Shown here: positions 26,746 through 34,759 of the stretch, piece after piece
Numbering within the stretch: position 1 is the stretch's first letter
Layout: the number at the start of each line of letters is the position of its first letter
From: an uncultured Planctomycetia bacterium
GTDB taxonomy: Bacteria > Planctomycetota > UBA1135 > GCA-002686595
Direction of reading: 5' to 3'
Assembly (NCBI GenBank): GCA_938003765.1
Contig: CALKYE010000123.1
Coordinates: 1-49,411 of the forward strand
Length of the DNA stretch: 49,411 nucleotides
Position numbers and translations under genes: made by a program
The notes under the pieces: generated by a model
Told to the model about the DNA's origin: nothing
The model's database searches: none
The model's input: only the letters and a program-made list of their open reading frames with translations

Positions 26746-27174
26746 AAGCCCATCCAGCTCTTCCAGGTCGCCGTCAAGGCGTTCATCGTTCGTGACGGAC
26801 GGCTCCTGATGCTGCGCGAGGCCTACGGGCCACAGTGTTGGGAGCTGCCCGGCGGTCGCATCGACGTCGGCGAAGAGAGCACGCCGCAGGCCCAGATCCT
26901 GCGCCGCGAGCTGCGCGAGGAACTCGGTCCGCACTTCGAGTGCGAGATCGCCGCGCCGCTGGTCACGTGGGTGCGGCCGATCGAGTCGCACCGCCCGCAT
27001 CCGGCCTTTCTCGTGGGCTTCGAGTGCGTCGAGCCGCGCGGCGAGATCGTGCTCAGCGACGAACACCTCGAGCTGCGTTGGACGACGCGCGAGGAGTCGC
27101 TGGCGCTCGAGCACGCGCCGGGCTACTCCGCGGCGCTCGAGCACTTCTGGCGTCGGCTCGCCGGCGCGGCGTGA
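26740..27174 (+). CDS. NUDIX hydrolase
   Basis: A 144-residue single-domain protein. The NUDIX box is recognisable: Gly-Gly-Arg-Ile-Asp-Val-Gly-Glu, then Arg-Arg-Glu-Leu-Arg-Glu-Glu-Leu-Gly. The gap between the first Glu and the Arg-Glu is ten residues instead of the usual seven, so the loop-helix connection is longer than canonical. All metal-binding glutamates are present. Such enzymes cleave nucleoside diphosphates linked to another group; the substrate is not predictable. The GTG start sits in a perfect hairpin. The gene begins 33 bases after the secreted protein gene and ends one base before the convergent GT2 gene. Confidence 0.85.
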   Translation: MRKPIQLFQVAVKAFIVRDGRLLMLREAYGPQCWELPGGRIDVGEESTPQAQILRRELREELGPHFECEIAAPLVTWVRPIESHRPHPAFLVGFECVEPRGEIVLSDEHLELRWTTREESLALEHAPGYSAALEHFWRRLAGAA

Positions 27175-27175
27175 G

Positions 27176-27955
27176 CTACTCGCCTCTGCGCTCGGAGAGC
27201 CGCTCTTCCTCGCGCAGCCGCTTTCGGAACGCGCGCAGCGCGACCATGTAGCGCCAGGTGTCGCGGAACACGCGCACGGTCGACTGCTTGTCGCCGCGGC
27301 GCACGAACGGGCACGGAACCTCGACGATCTTCAAGCCCGCGCGATGCGCGAGCACCATGATCTCCGTGTCCCAGAACCAGCCGCGGTCGCGCGTCTCGTC
27401 GAGCACGGGCAGCACGCGCTCGCGCACGAAGAACTTGAAGCCGGTCTCCGTGTCGCGGTACGGCAGGCGCAGGAACAGGCCGACGATCCAGCGGTAGCCC
27501 TGGCTGAGGACGTGGCGCACGAAGCCGTTCCAGCTCACTCCCACGGAGTACTCGCGGTACGCCGTCGCGCCGTCGGCCCCCGCGTGGATCGCGGCGAGCA
27601 TGCGCGGGATATGTCGGCAGTGGACCTCGAGGTCGATGTCGAGGAAGCCCACGATGCGCCCGCGCGCGAGTCGGAAGCCCTCGCTCACCGTTCCGCCGCG
27701 GCCGACGTTCTGCGCGTGGTAGACGGCGCGCGCCTGCGGCAGCCCCGCGACCAGCTCGCGCACGATCGCGGCCGTGTTGTCGCGACTGCAGTCGTCGAGG
27801 AACACCAGCTCGTAGCTGACGCCGCTCTCGTCGAGCGTCGCGACGAGCTCGCGCACCGACTCGCGCAGGTGGCCTTCCTCTTGATAGCAGGCCACCACGA
27901 CCGAGAGCTCCGGAGTCGGGCCCTCGGCCGTGCGCTGCGCGCGCACCTCGCTCAT
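27176..27955 (-). CDS. GT2 glycosyltransferase, dolichyl-phosphate glucosyltransferase-like
   Basis: A 259-residue GT-A enzyme with Ser-Val-Val-Val-Ala-Cys-Tyr-Gln-Glu-Glu at the start, Leu-Asp-Asp-Cys-Ser-Arg-Asp-Asn-Thr, and Leu-Asp-Ile-Asp-Leu-Glu-Val as the metal-binding DxD segment. The Thr-Glu-Thr-Gly-Phe-Lys-Phe-Phe stretch and the late Arg-Gly-Asp-Lys-Gln-Ser-Thr-Val place it near polyprenyl-phosphate glucose or related synthases (ALG5/DPG type). There is no clear membrane helix. Its ATG overlaps the TGA of the GT39 gene upstream by four bases, so it probably makes the lipid-linked donor for that membrane enzyme. This mirrors the pairing at 8875-11438. Confidence 0.85.
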   Translation of the reverse strand: MSEVRAQRTAEGPTPELSVVVACYQEEGHLRESVRELVATLDESGVSYELVFLDDCSRDNTAAIVRELVAGLPQARAVYHAQNVGRGGTVSEGFRLARGRIVGFLDIDLEVHCRHIPRMLAAIHAGADGATAYREYSVGVSWNGFVRHVLSQGYRWIVGLFLRLPYRDTETGFKFFVRERVLPVLDETRDRGWFWDTEIMVLAHRAGLKIVEVPCPFVRRGDKQSTVRVFRDTWRYMVALRAFRKRLREEERLSERRGE

Positions 27956-29595
27956 CGACGCAGCCTCGCCTTCCAGACCGTCACGCCTGCAAAGGCCTTG
28001 GTCTCGAGGATCTCGACGTCGGGGCTCGCGACCAGCATCTCGACCGTCCTATCGGCCGGCGGATGCCAGTGGTTGCGCAGCAAATAGAACGCGCCGTCGC
28101 CGATTTGCGCGCGCGGGTCGAGCGAGGCCAGCGTGCCGTCGCCCGAGCGATAGACCAGCAGCTCGGCGTTCGCGAGCAGCTCCGCCTTCTGGCGCTCGAA
28201 CTCCGCGAACGTGCGCTCCGCGAAGTCGCCGAACCACGCGCCGAAGCGCTTGCGCACCTTGCCGCCGATCGCGCCGAGCTCAGCCGCGGGCGCGAGGTTC
28301 TTCACGTCCTGGATGCGCTTGTCGTAGTAGCACAGCGAACGCGGGTTGGGCTTGGAGGTGAAGATCGGACGGCGGACGGCGCCTGCGTCGATCTCAGAAC
28401 CGAGGTATGCGGCCGCCGAGGACCAGTCCGGGTTGGGCTTGTAGATCGTCCAACGCTCGTACTGGTAGCGGTAGATCGTCGCCACGCTCGCGATCAGCAC
28501 CGTCGCGGTCAGCAGTCCCAACACGGCGCCCCAGCGTTTCCCCGCGGCGTCGAGTCCCGCTCCGATCCACAGGAGCACGAACGGCAGCGCGGCGATCGTG
28601 CTGCGCTCGATGTAGTTGTTGTGCAGCCCGACCCACGGCAACACGAACAGGAACGAAGGGATCGCGAGCGCGAACGCCGCCAGCCACGGACCGTCGGGCC
28701 GCTCGACGCGCGCGCGTCGGATCGAGAGCCAACCGAGCCACGCGAGCGACAACCACAGAGCCGCGGCGCCGATGCGCAGTCCGTCGGCGAGCGTCGCACG
28801 CTCCGGCGCGAGCGCGGCGAACACATTGCCTGTCCACATCCAGCCGGCGAACAGCGGCAGCAGTTCCGTCGGCGCGAGGTCGCGCATGTAGTCCTGCGAC
28901 TTCTCGAAGTGGCCGAAGGCGATCTTCACGCCGACGAAGGCGGCCAGGAGCGCGAGCGCCGCTCCGTGCGCGAGCCACAGTCGCTTGACGGCCGGCGAGA
29001 TGCCGCGGACGACCAGCGGGGCCAGCGCCGCGAGCAGCAGCACGTACACCGCGAGGTAGTAGTGCAGCGCGACCATCACCAGCAGGTTGAGCCCGTGCGC
29101 GATCCACAGCAGCACGCTGCTCTCGCCGCGCAGCAGGCGATGCCAACAGCCGACCGCGACCAGCGCCGCAAGGACCATCGGGCTGTAGAGGCGCGCCTCG
29201 GCCGAGTACCACAGGTGCACGGGCGAGCAGGCGAGCAGCGCGGCGGCGATGAGCGCTGCGCGATCACCGACCAGTCGTCGGCCGGTCCAGAAGAGCGCTG
29301 GAATGCTGAGCAGGCCGCACACCATCGGCGGCGTGCGCATCGAGAGCGCCGAGTCGCCGAAGGTCGCGTTCCACACGTGCATGAACGCCACGAACAGCGG
29401 CGGGTGGATGTCGACGTACAGCGTGGCGAGGAGCTGCTCGAGGGTTCCGGTGCGCTGCGTCGACATGCACGCCTCGTCGAACCAGACGCTGCGCGAGAGC
29501 AGCGGCCAGCGCAGGGCGAGCGCGACAACCACCAGGAACACGAGCAGCGCGACGGTGCGTGCGCCGAGGCGCGACCCGTCAGACGCGGTGCGCAT
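27952..29595 (-). CDS. GT39/PMT-like membrane glycosyltransferase
   Basis: A 547-residue polytopic protein. Its first outer loop has Val-Trp-Phe-Asp-Glu-Ala-Cys, the acidic pair of the GT39 family, and slightly later Asp-Ile-His-Pro-Pro-Leu-Phe, a second hallmark of PMT-type enzymes. About ten further hydrophobic segments follow, then a soluble C-terminal domain of roughly 180 residues outside the membrane. It should transfer a sugar from a polyprenyl phosphate to a surface acceptor. The gene overlaps the GT2 gene by ATGA, so the pair is co-translated. The ATG at 29593-29595 opens a typical short basic leader before helix one. Confidence 0.87.
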   Translation of the reverse strand: MRTASDGSRLGARTVALLVFLVVVALALRWPLLSRSVWFDEACMSTQRTGTLEQLLATLYVDIHPPLFVAFMHVWNATFGDSALSMRTPPMVCGLLSIPALFWTGRRLVGDRAALIAAALLACSPVHLWYSAEARLYSPMVLAALVAVGCWHRLLRGESSVLLWIAHGLNLLVMVALHYYLAVYVLLLAALAPLVVRGISPAVKRLWLAHGAALALLAAFVGVKIAFGHFEKSQDYMRDLAPTELLPLFAGWMWTGNVFAALAPERATLADGLRIGAAALWLSLAWLGWLSIRRARVERPDGPWLAAFALAIPSFLFVLPWVGLHNNYIERSTIAALPFVLLWIGAGLDAAGKRWGAVLGLLTATVLIASVATIYRYQYERWTIYKPNPDWSSAAAYLGSEIDAGAVRRPIFTSKPNPRSLCYYDKRIQDVKNLAPAAELGAIGGKVRKRFGAWFGDFAERTFAEFERQKAELLANAELLVYRSGDGTLASLDPRAQIGDGAFYLLRNHWHPPADRTVEMLVASPDVEILETKAFAGVTVWKARLRR

Positions 29596-30060
29596 GCGCG
29601 CCCTCCAACGCGGCGGTTGCCTGCGAGCGCCGCGCTGCCTCGACGCAGGCTGGACGCTGTGCGCCGAGCGCGCGCGCAGGTCTCAGCCAGCCGTCACACC
29701 GCCGGCGCGCGAGGCGATCGCTCGCACTGTCGGGGGTTGCGCCGGGAGATTGGCAGGGGACGGACATAGCCAAAGACGGTAACCCACGGCGCGACCTCCT
29801 TGGGAGCCCGGACGCGCACCGAGCGGCGCCATCCAATCGGTCGCGTGGGCCTCTCGGTCGCTGAGCGCGCGGCGCCGATGCGAGCGGCGCTGCGGCGGGT
29901 GGAAAGAACTTCGCGCCGGCCCGTGTCCGCGCCGCGCGCGCTCGTGGGCGAGAGGTGGCTCGTCACCGCATGCGTCTTCACCACGCGTCGCTCTCGCACT
30001 TCCCGGCGTCGGCTGCTCAACGCGAGCATCTCGACGCGCTCGCGGGCAGCGCTCTCGCAC
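29596..30060. other. Long intergenic region
   Basis: These 465 bases lie between the sulfatase-fold gene and the GT39 gene, both on the minus strand. They contain the candidate small open frame at 29683-29787 with a perfect Shine-Dalgarno sequence. The remainder shows several GGCGCC-type short palindromes but no promoter pair or terminator that I can defend. Confidence 0.5.
29683..29787 (-). CDS. Candidate 34-residue leader peptide
   Basis: On the minus strand an AAGGAGGT sequence (29794-29801) is followed after six bases by GTG (29785-29787) and a 34-codon frame ending in TGA at 29683-29685. The peptide would start Met-Gly-Tyr-Arg-Leu-Trp-Leu-Cys-Pro and be proline-rich. The ribosome binding site is the strongest in the window, which is the main reason to list it. 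It ends 87 bases before the GT39 start. The peptide has no recognised family and may instead be chance or part of a structured leader. Confidence 0.3.
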   Translation of the reverse strand: MGYRLWLCPSPANLPAQPPTVRAIASRAGGVTAG

Positions 30061-31734
30061 TCAGTTCCCGCAGAACGACGGTCGCGCGAGTCCGCGCGCG
30101 GGCCCGCGCTCCGTCGCCGACGCGTGCGAGTCGACGTACCCGAGCTGATCGAGCTCGCGGCTCCGTTCGGCGTCGGCGTGCGGGCTGTGGGCTGCGCCGA
30201 CCGCTCGTTCGACGTACAGCGCTTCCATCGCGCACTGAGCCCGCAGCGCGCCCATCAACCGCGCAACGACGTCGGCGTGCGCCGCGGCGACGTCCGAGAG
30301 CTCGCCCGGATCGGCGGCGAGGTCGAACAACTGCGCCGCGCGCTGCTGTTCGTCCCACACGAGCCGCCAGCGGGCATCGCGCACCGACCACAAGCGCGAC
30401 TCGCGCCCGCGCTGGCCCAGCGCATGGCTGAACGACGGCTCGCTGCGCAACGAGTGGCCGTCCAACAGGCGCACGAGGCTGCGGCCCTGCATCGCGTGGG
30501 AGGCCGGCGTCGCGTGCGCGAGCTCGAGCAAGGTCGGCATCACGTCGACGGTCCGCACGACATCGGGAACGCGTCGGGGAGCGACGTTCGGAGCGCGCAC
30601 GATCAACGCGACGCGCAGGAGCTCCTCGTGGAGCACGCCGCCGTGGCCGAAGCGCCCGTGCTCTCCAAACGCCTCGCCGTGATCGCTGACGAGGACCACG
30701 ACCGTGTTCTCGCGCAGGTCGTCCGCCGAGAGTCGCTCGAGCAGCGGCTGGATCTCGGCGTCGGTGTAGCGCACCTCCGCGTCGTACAGATCGCGCCACA
30801 GCGCGAGCCGGCCGGGGTCGAGCGCGCCGACGTTGAGCTCGCGCATCTTCTCCTCGAGGCCGCGCGGGTCGAGGTCGTTGGCCGGCGCGCAGTGCTCGCG
30901 GTGCGCGGCCAGCAGTTGGAGTCCCGCGGCGTCGATCTCGTGCTCGTCGATCCAGCGCCGCCGAACCGTCGCGAGCTTCTCGTGCTCCTCACGAGCATCC
31001 CAGTTCGGCCGGAACACGCGCACGTGCTCGTCCGGCGCGGCGAACGGCGTGTGGGTCTCGTAGCTGTGGAAGAACAGGAAGAACGGCTCGCTCTTGTGCG
31101 CGTCGACCCAGTTCAGCGCGTGCCGCACGTTGGAGTGGAGTCGCCCCTGGCTCTTGAGGTCGTCCGAGATCGGCTCACGGGCTGCGATCTCGGCGTTCTC
31201 GTAGGTCTCGAAGCCCTGCCCCAGGCCGAAGTCTGCGACCGCGTAGCCGCCCTCGGTGAACGCGGCCGTGCGGTAGCGCTGCGCCGCGAGGGACTCCGCG
31301 AGCGTGACCACGCGCTCGTTCATCGCGCCGGGCTCGTCGTAAGTCACCACCCCGTGCACGTTGGGATACAGCGAGGTCATCAGCGAGATCAGGCTCGGCG
31401 CGGTCCACGGCGCAGCGCTCTGCGCGTTCTCGAACAGCACCGCCGCGCTGGCCCAGCGATCGATGTTCGGACTCGTGGGCCGCGCGTAGCCGTAACAACC
31501 GAGCGCGTCCGCGCGCAGCGTGTCGAGCACGATCACGACCACGTTCAGCGGTCGCGGAGTGTCGCCCGCGCTGCAGGCCGCGAGGAACGCAGCGGAGATC
31601 GCTGCGCTCACCAGGAGCTGACGTGACCATCGACTAGCTCTCGCTCCGCGCGTGCGTGTCCGTTTTGGCGTGCTGCGAATCGTGTCGCTGTGCTCACTTC
31701 GAACGCACGAGTTGTCCCGAGCCTCGACTGCCAT
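30061..31734 (-). CDS. Sulfatase-fold lipoprotein without formylglycine site
   Basis: A 557-residue protein of the alkaline phosphatase/sulfatase superfamily. The N-terminus has a long basic leader and a lipobox, Leu-Ala-Ala-Cys54, so it is probably a lipoprotein. Metal-binding marks are present: Val-Leu-Asp71-Thr-Leu-Arg-Ala-Asp and Val-Ser-Asp-His-Gly-Glu near residue 340. At the position of the catalytic Cys/Ser-x-Pro-x-Arg motif the sequence reads Trp-Thr111-Ala-Pro-Ser-Leu, with no Cys or Ser at the nucleophile position. Thr is the nucleophile of phosphoethanolamine transferases in the same superfamily, so the substrate may be a phosphodiester. The ATG at 31734 has AGGAG about 11 bases upstream; a GTG at 31764 is the alternative. 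Confidence 0.8.
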   Translation of the reverse strand: MAVEARDNSCVRSEHSDTIRSTPKRTRTRGARASRWSRQLLVSAAISAAFLAACSAGDTPRPLNVVVIVLDTLRADALGCYGYARPTSPNIDRWASAAVLFENAQSAAPWTAPSLISLMTSLYPNVHGVVTYDEPGAMNERVVTLAESLAAQRYRTAAFTEGGYAVADFGLGQGFETYENAEIAAREPISDDLKSQGRLHSNVRHALNWVDAHKSEPFFLFFHSYETHTPFAAPDEHVRVFRPNWDAREEHEKLATVRRRWIDEHEIDAAGLQLLAAHREHCAPANDLDPRGLEEKMRELNVGALDPGRLALWRDLYDAEVRYTDAEIQPLLERLSADDLRENTVVVLVSDHGEAFGEHGRFGHGGVLHEELLRVALIVRAPNVAPRRVPDVVRTVDVMPTLLELAHATPASHAMQGRSLVRLLDGHSLRSEPSFSHALGQRGRESRLWSVRDARWRLVWDEQQRAAQLFDLAADPGELSDVAAAHADVVARLMGALRAQCAMEALYVERAVGAAHSPHADAERSRELDQLGYVDSHASATERGPARGLARPSFCGN

Positions 31735-31893
31735 GCTTCGACCCTCTCCTGCCTCTCTCGACACCGCGCAAACGCTTTCCTCGAGCGCTGCGGCCGCGTG
31801 ATGGACTCCGAATCACGGCGTGCTCGCGGGAGAGCGTGCTGGAACATCGGAGGACGCGCCGACGAGTAGTCGCGACGACCGCTCGTGTCACGC

Positions 31894-31912
31894 CGACTTC
31901 AATTGGAAGTCG
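31894..31912. other. 7-bp hairpin in intergenic region
   Basis: CGACTTC and GAAGTCG pair exactly around AATTG, followed by the 12-base palindrome at 31913-31924. The pair sits about 90 bases past the radical SAM stop on the minus strand. Neither arm is followed by a T tract, so a terminator call would be weak. Confidence 0.35.
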
Positions 31913-31999
31913 AGCGCCGGCGCTTCAGACGAGCTTTGCGATTGCTGCGCGGTCAGGCGCGGCGCCGAACAAGTGGGTCGCGCCGGGGCGACGAGCGCT

Positions 32000-33379
32000 T
32001 CACACGTTGCGGAACAGGAGCGCGAGCCCCTCGCGAGCTTGCGCGCGCAGCTCGTAGAGGCTCGCCGCGCTTCGCACGCGTCGCCACAGGTAGCTCGGGC
32101 GCAGGTAGAAGCGGCGCACCATGCGCTTCTTGAGCGCGAGCATCGTCGCGCGGTCGAGCGCTTGCGTCGGGAGCTTGGCCTCGGCGCCGCCCTGGTCCAT
32201 CACCAGGTCGTTCTCGTCGACCAGGCCGAGCTCGATCGCTCGCGCGCGGAACGGCGTGCCGAAGCGCGGCACGGCCATGTTGAGGCTCATGAAGTCGAGC
32301 TCGAGCTCGAGCGCCAGGTCGAGTGAGCGGCGGATCGAGTCCTCGGTCTCCTCGGGCAGGCCGATGATGAATGTGCCGACCGTGCGCAGCCCGTGCCGTT
32401 TCGCGCGCGCGAAGCCCTCGCGCACGTCGGCGACGTCGTACTTCTTCTGGTAGCCGGCCAGCACGTTCTGGTCGGCGCTCTCGACGCCCATCATCACGGT
32501 GTGGCAGCCCGCGCGCTTCATCGCGGCGAACAGCTCGTCGTCCGCGTGGTCGGGTCGCGCGTAGGTCGTCCACGACAGATCGCCGCGGCGCTCCCACTCG
32601 GCGCACAGCTCCAGTCCGCGCGGCTTGCGCACGCCGAAGGTCTGGTCCATCACGAACAGCTCGCGGATTCCGCGCGCGCGCAACTCGTCGACCTCCTCGA
32701 GCACTTCGGGGATCGGCCGCGAGGCGTAGCCCAAGGTCGACATCACGCAGAACGTGCACGGGAACGGGCAGCCCCAGTCCGTGAGGATCGTCGCGAAGCG
32801 CTCCGAGCGCGCGAAGGAGAAGTGGTAGCCGGCGCTGGGGAACAGCTCGTGGCGCGGCCGCGGGATCGTGTACGCGCCGCGCAGCTTGCCGCGCGCGTCG
32901 AGCTTCTCGATCGAACCGTCCGGCTTGCGCACCACCGAATCGCGCACGTCGTCGTAGCGCCGCTCGAGGATCTTGAGCACGTCGGCGCCGACGAAGTTGC
33001 CGAGCGCGGCCTCGAGCCAGGGTTCCTCGGCCAGTCGACGCTCCGCGCGTTCGTGGAGCACGTCGCCGATGGCGATCACGCGCCGGCCGCGCGCCGCCTG
33101 CGCCGCGAGGAACGCGCGGTCCTCGTCCCACGAGACCGAACCGACGAGGCTCACGATCGCATCGGCGGCGAACGCGTCGAGGCGCGCGCCGGCCTGCTCG
33201 ACATCGAGTCGCTCGGCCATGCAGTCGATCACCGCCGCCTCGTGCTTCGACGCGACGATGCCCGAGAGCATCACCAGGTCGATCGGGTGGAACAGGTAGT
33301 TCGACTTGGTGGTCTTCGAGCAGAAGTAGTCGCGGATGTAGATCCGCTTCCCCGGCGGGTTGAGCAGAGCCACGCGCAT
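32000..33379 (-). CDS. B12-binding-domain radical SAM protein
   Basis: A 459-residue protein. The N-terminal 150 residues form a Rossmann-like domain of the cobalamin-binding type, starting Arg-Val-Ala-Leu-Leu-Asn-Pro-Pro. The classical Asp-x-His-x2-Gly of cobalamin ligation is not evident, as in many members. The radical SAM core has Cys-Pro-Phe-Pro-Cys-Thr-Phe-Cys near 204-211 for the 4Fe-4S cluster, then Met-Gly-Val-Glu-Ser and Gly-Leu-Pro-Glu-Glu-Thr segments typical of the family. Members act as methyltransferases or cyclases on lipids, antibiotics or tetrapyrroles. It lies 13 bases after the GT9 gene and probably shares its transcript, so an envelope lipid or glycan substrate is a reasonable guess. 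Confidence 0.87.
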   Translation of the reverse strand: MRVALLNPPGKRIYIRDYFCSKTTKSNYLFHPIDLVMLSGIVASKHEAAVIDCMAERLDVEQAGARLDAFAADAIVSLVGSVSWDEDRAFLAAQAARGRRVIAIGDVLHERAERRLAEEPWLEAALGNFVGADVLKILERRYDDVRDSVVRKPDGSIEKLDARGKLRGAYTIPRPRHELFPSAGYHFSFARSERFATILTDWGCPFPCTFCVMSTLGYASRPIPEVLEEVDELRARGIRELFVMDQTFGVRKPRGLELCAEWERRGDLSWTTYARPDHADDELFAAMKRAGCHTVMMGVESADQNVLAGYQKKYDVADVREGFARAKRHGLRTVGTFIIGLPEETEDSIRRSLDLALELELDFMSLNMAVPRFGTPFRARAIELGLVDENDLVMDQGGAEAKLPTQALDRATMLALKKRMVRRFYLRPSYLWRRVRSAASLYELRAQAREGLALLFRNV

Positions 33380-33392
33380 GGCGGCCGCCGCT

Positions 33393-34631
33393 TCAGCTCA
33401 GGTGCGGGTCGCTCGGGTCGCGCCGCGAGTCGTTGTGTGGCCGACGGCTCGGCGCGCGGTCGAGCTCGAAACCGCGATCTTCCGAGAGCGCCACGGCCGC
33501 TTCATGCACCTCTTCGACGCTCAGCGCCACCAGGCACTGCGCCTCGCCGAAGATGCAGCTCGAGAGCTTGTTGTCGTGCACGTTGATGCACGGACTGCAC
33601 GGCGGGGGGCGGTACAGCGCGCGCGAGCGCAGACCGATCGGGCCGTACATCACGGGAGTCTCCGGGCCGAACAGGCCCAGCGTCGGCGCGCCCATGGCCG
33701 CGGCGATGTGCATCGGACCGGAGTCGTTCGACACCACCACCGTGGACTGGGCGAAGACCGCCGCGAGCTCCGCCGTGTTGAGCTTGCCGGCCAGGTTGGC
33801 GACGCGCGCGCCGCCGATGCGGGTGCGCAGCGATTCGGTGTACTCGCGCTCGCTCTCGGCGCCGATCAGCGCGATCGACCAGTCCTGCTCGCCGATCAGG
33901 CGCTGCGCGAGTTCGATGAACATCGAGGCCGGCCAGCGGCGCTCGAGCGACAGCGCGCCGGCGTTCGGGTTGAGCACCGCGAAGGCGCTCTCCGGGTCGA
34001 CGCCGGCGGCGCGCACGATGTCGAAGGCGCGCGCTTCGTCGCGCTCGTCGAAGCGCAGCGGCCGCGTGTCGCGCGCGGTGACGTTGAGGCCGTTCTCGCC
34101 TCCCGCGAGCACGCGGAAGTTGCGGGCCACGTGCCAGTAGCGGTTGAACACGACGCGATCGGTGTGGAACGAGCCGCGCCAGACCTTCTCGCTCTCGAAG
34201 CCGTGGCGCCGCGGGGCGCCCGTGAACAGCGAGACGATCGACGAGAAGCGCGTGAAGAACTCGAAGTCGTACACCACGTCGTACCCGTAGCTGCGCAGCT
34301 CCCACAGGAGCCGGCGGATGCGCAGCGCGAGCGTGAGCCAGCCGGCGCCGCGCACGTCGAGCGAGAGCACGCGGTCGAACACGCCCATGCGCTCGACGAA
34401 CTCGCGATTGGACTCGAGCGTGAGGAAGGTGAGCTCGGCGAAGGGGTGCTTGCGGCGCAGGCTGGTCACCGCCGGGGTGAGCAACTGCAGGCTCCCCAGC
34501 CCCCAGAACTTGATCGCGAGCACCTTGCGCGAGGGATGCTCGACCGTGCGTGCGGGCAACCAGCGCAGCGGCTGCAGCAGAGCGCACGCCGCAGCGCCCA
34601 GCGCGCTGTCGACGCGCTGCAACGTGTGCAT
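33393..34631 (-). CDS. GT9 heptosyltransferase-like glycosyltransferase
   Basis: A 412-residue GT-B enzyme of the ADP-heptose:LPS heptosyltransferase family. Visible marks are Ile-Lys-Phe-Trp-Gly-Leu-Gly-Ser-Leu near residue 49, Leu-Asn-Pro-Asn-Ala-Gly in the middle, and Ser-Asn-Asp-Ser-Gly-Pro-Met-His-Ile-Ala-Ala-Ala followed by Leu-Phe-Gly-Pro-Glu-Thr in the C-terminal nucleotide-binding half. A four-Cys cluster occurs near 350-375 (Cys-Ser-Pro-Cys ... Cys-Ile-Phe ... Gln-Cys). The true substrate may be another nucleotide sugar. ATG 34631 was preferred; a GTG at 34655 would add eight residues. The gene probably leads an operon with the radical SAM enzyme. Confidence 0.87.
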   Translation of the reverse strand: MHTLQRVDSALGAAACALLQPLRWLPARTVEHPSRKVLAIKFWGLGSLQLLTPAVTSLRRKHPFAELTFLTLESNREFVERMGVFDRVLSLDVRGAGWLTLALRIRRLLWELRSYGYDVVYDFEFFTRFSSIVSLFTGAPRRHGFESEKVWRGSFHTDRVVFNRYWHVARNFRVLAGGENGLNVTARDTRPLRFDERDEARAFDIVRAAGVDPESAFAVLNPNAGALSLERRWPASMFIELAQRLIGEQDWSIALIGAESEREYTESLRTRIGGARVANLAGKLNTAELAAVFAQSTVVVSNDSGPMHIAAAMGAPTLGLFGPETPVMYGPIGLRSRALYRPPPCSPCINVHDNKLSSCIFGEAQCLVALSVEEVHEAAVALSEDRGFELDRAPSRRPHNDSRRDPSDPHLS

Positions 34632-34728
34632 CGGAATGTCGCGAGTTTCGGCCACGCAGCGCTCATAGGCCCTGGCCGGACTCTAGGAGCTTGGCGAGCA
34701 TAGCACGCCTTCCGCGACCACCCCGGAC

Positions 34729-34749
34729 GCCGGCGAGATGCTCACCGGC
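34729..34749 (-). terminator. Weak terminator-like hairpin after the FUN14 gene
   Basis: On the minus strand GCCGGTGAG pairs with CTCGCCGGC (one G-U) around a three-base loop, 11 bases past the FUN14-like stop codon. There is no downstream T tract. On the plus strand the hairpin is followed by TTTT, but no plus-strand gene ends here. Confidence 0.35.
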
Positions 34750-34759
34750 TTTTGACGGT

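Noticed and set aside
29760..29880. Possible c-di-GMP (GEMM) riboswitch on the minus strand
   Set aside because: A GGGTTACCG tail is present, but the conserved GCAAACC and ACGCAAAGCC segments of the class are missing, so the match is probably chance.
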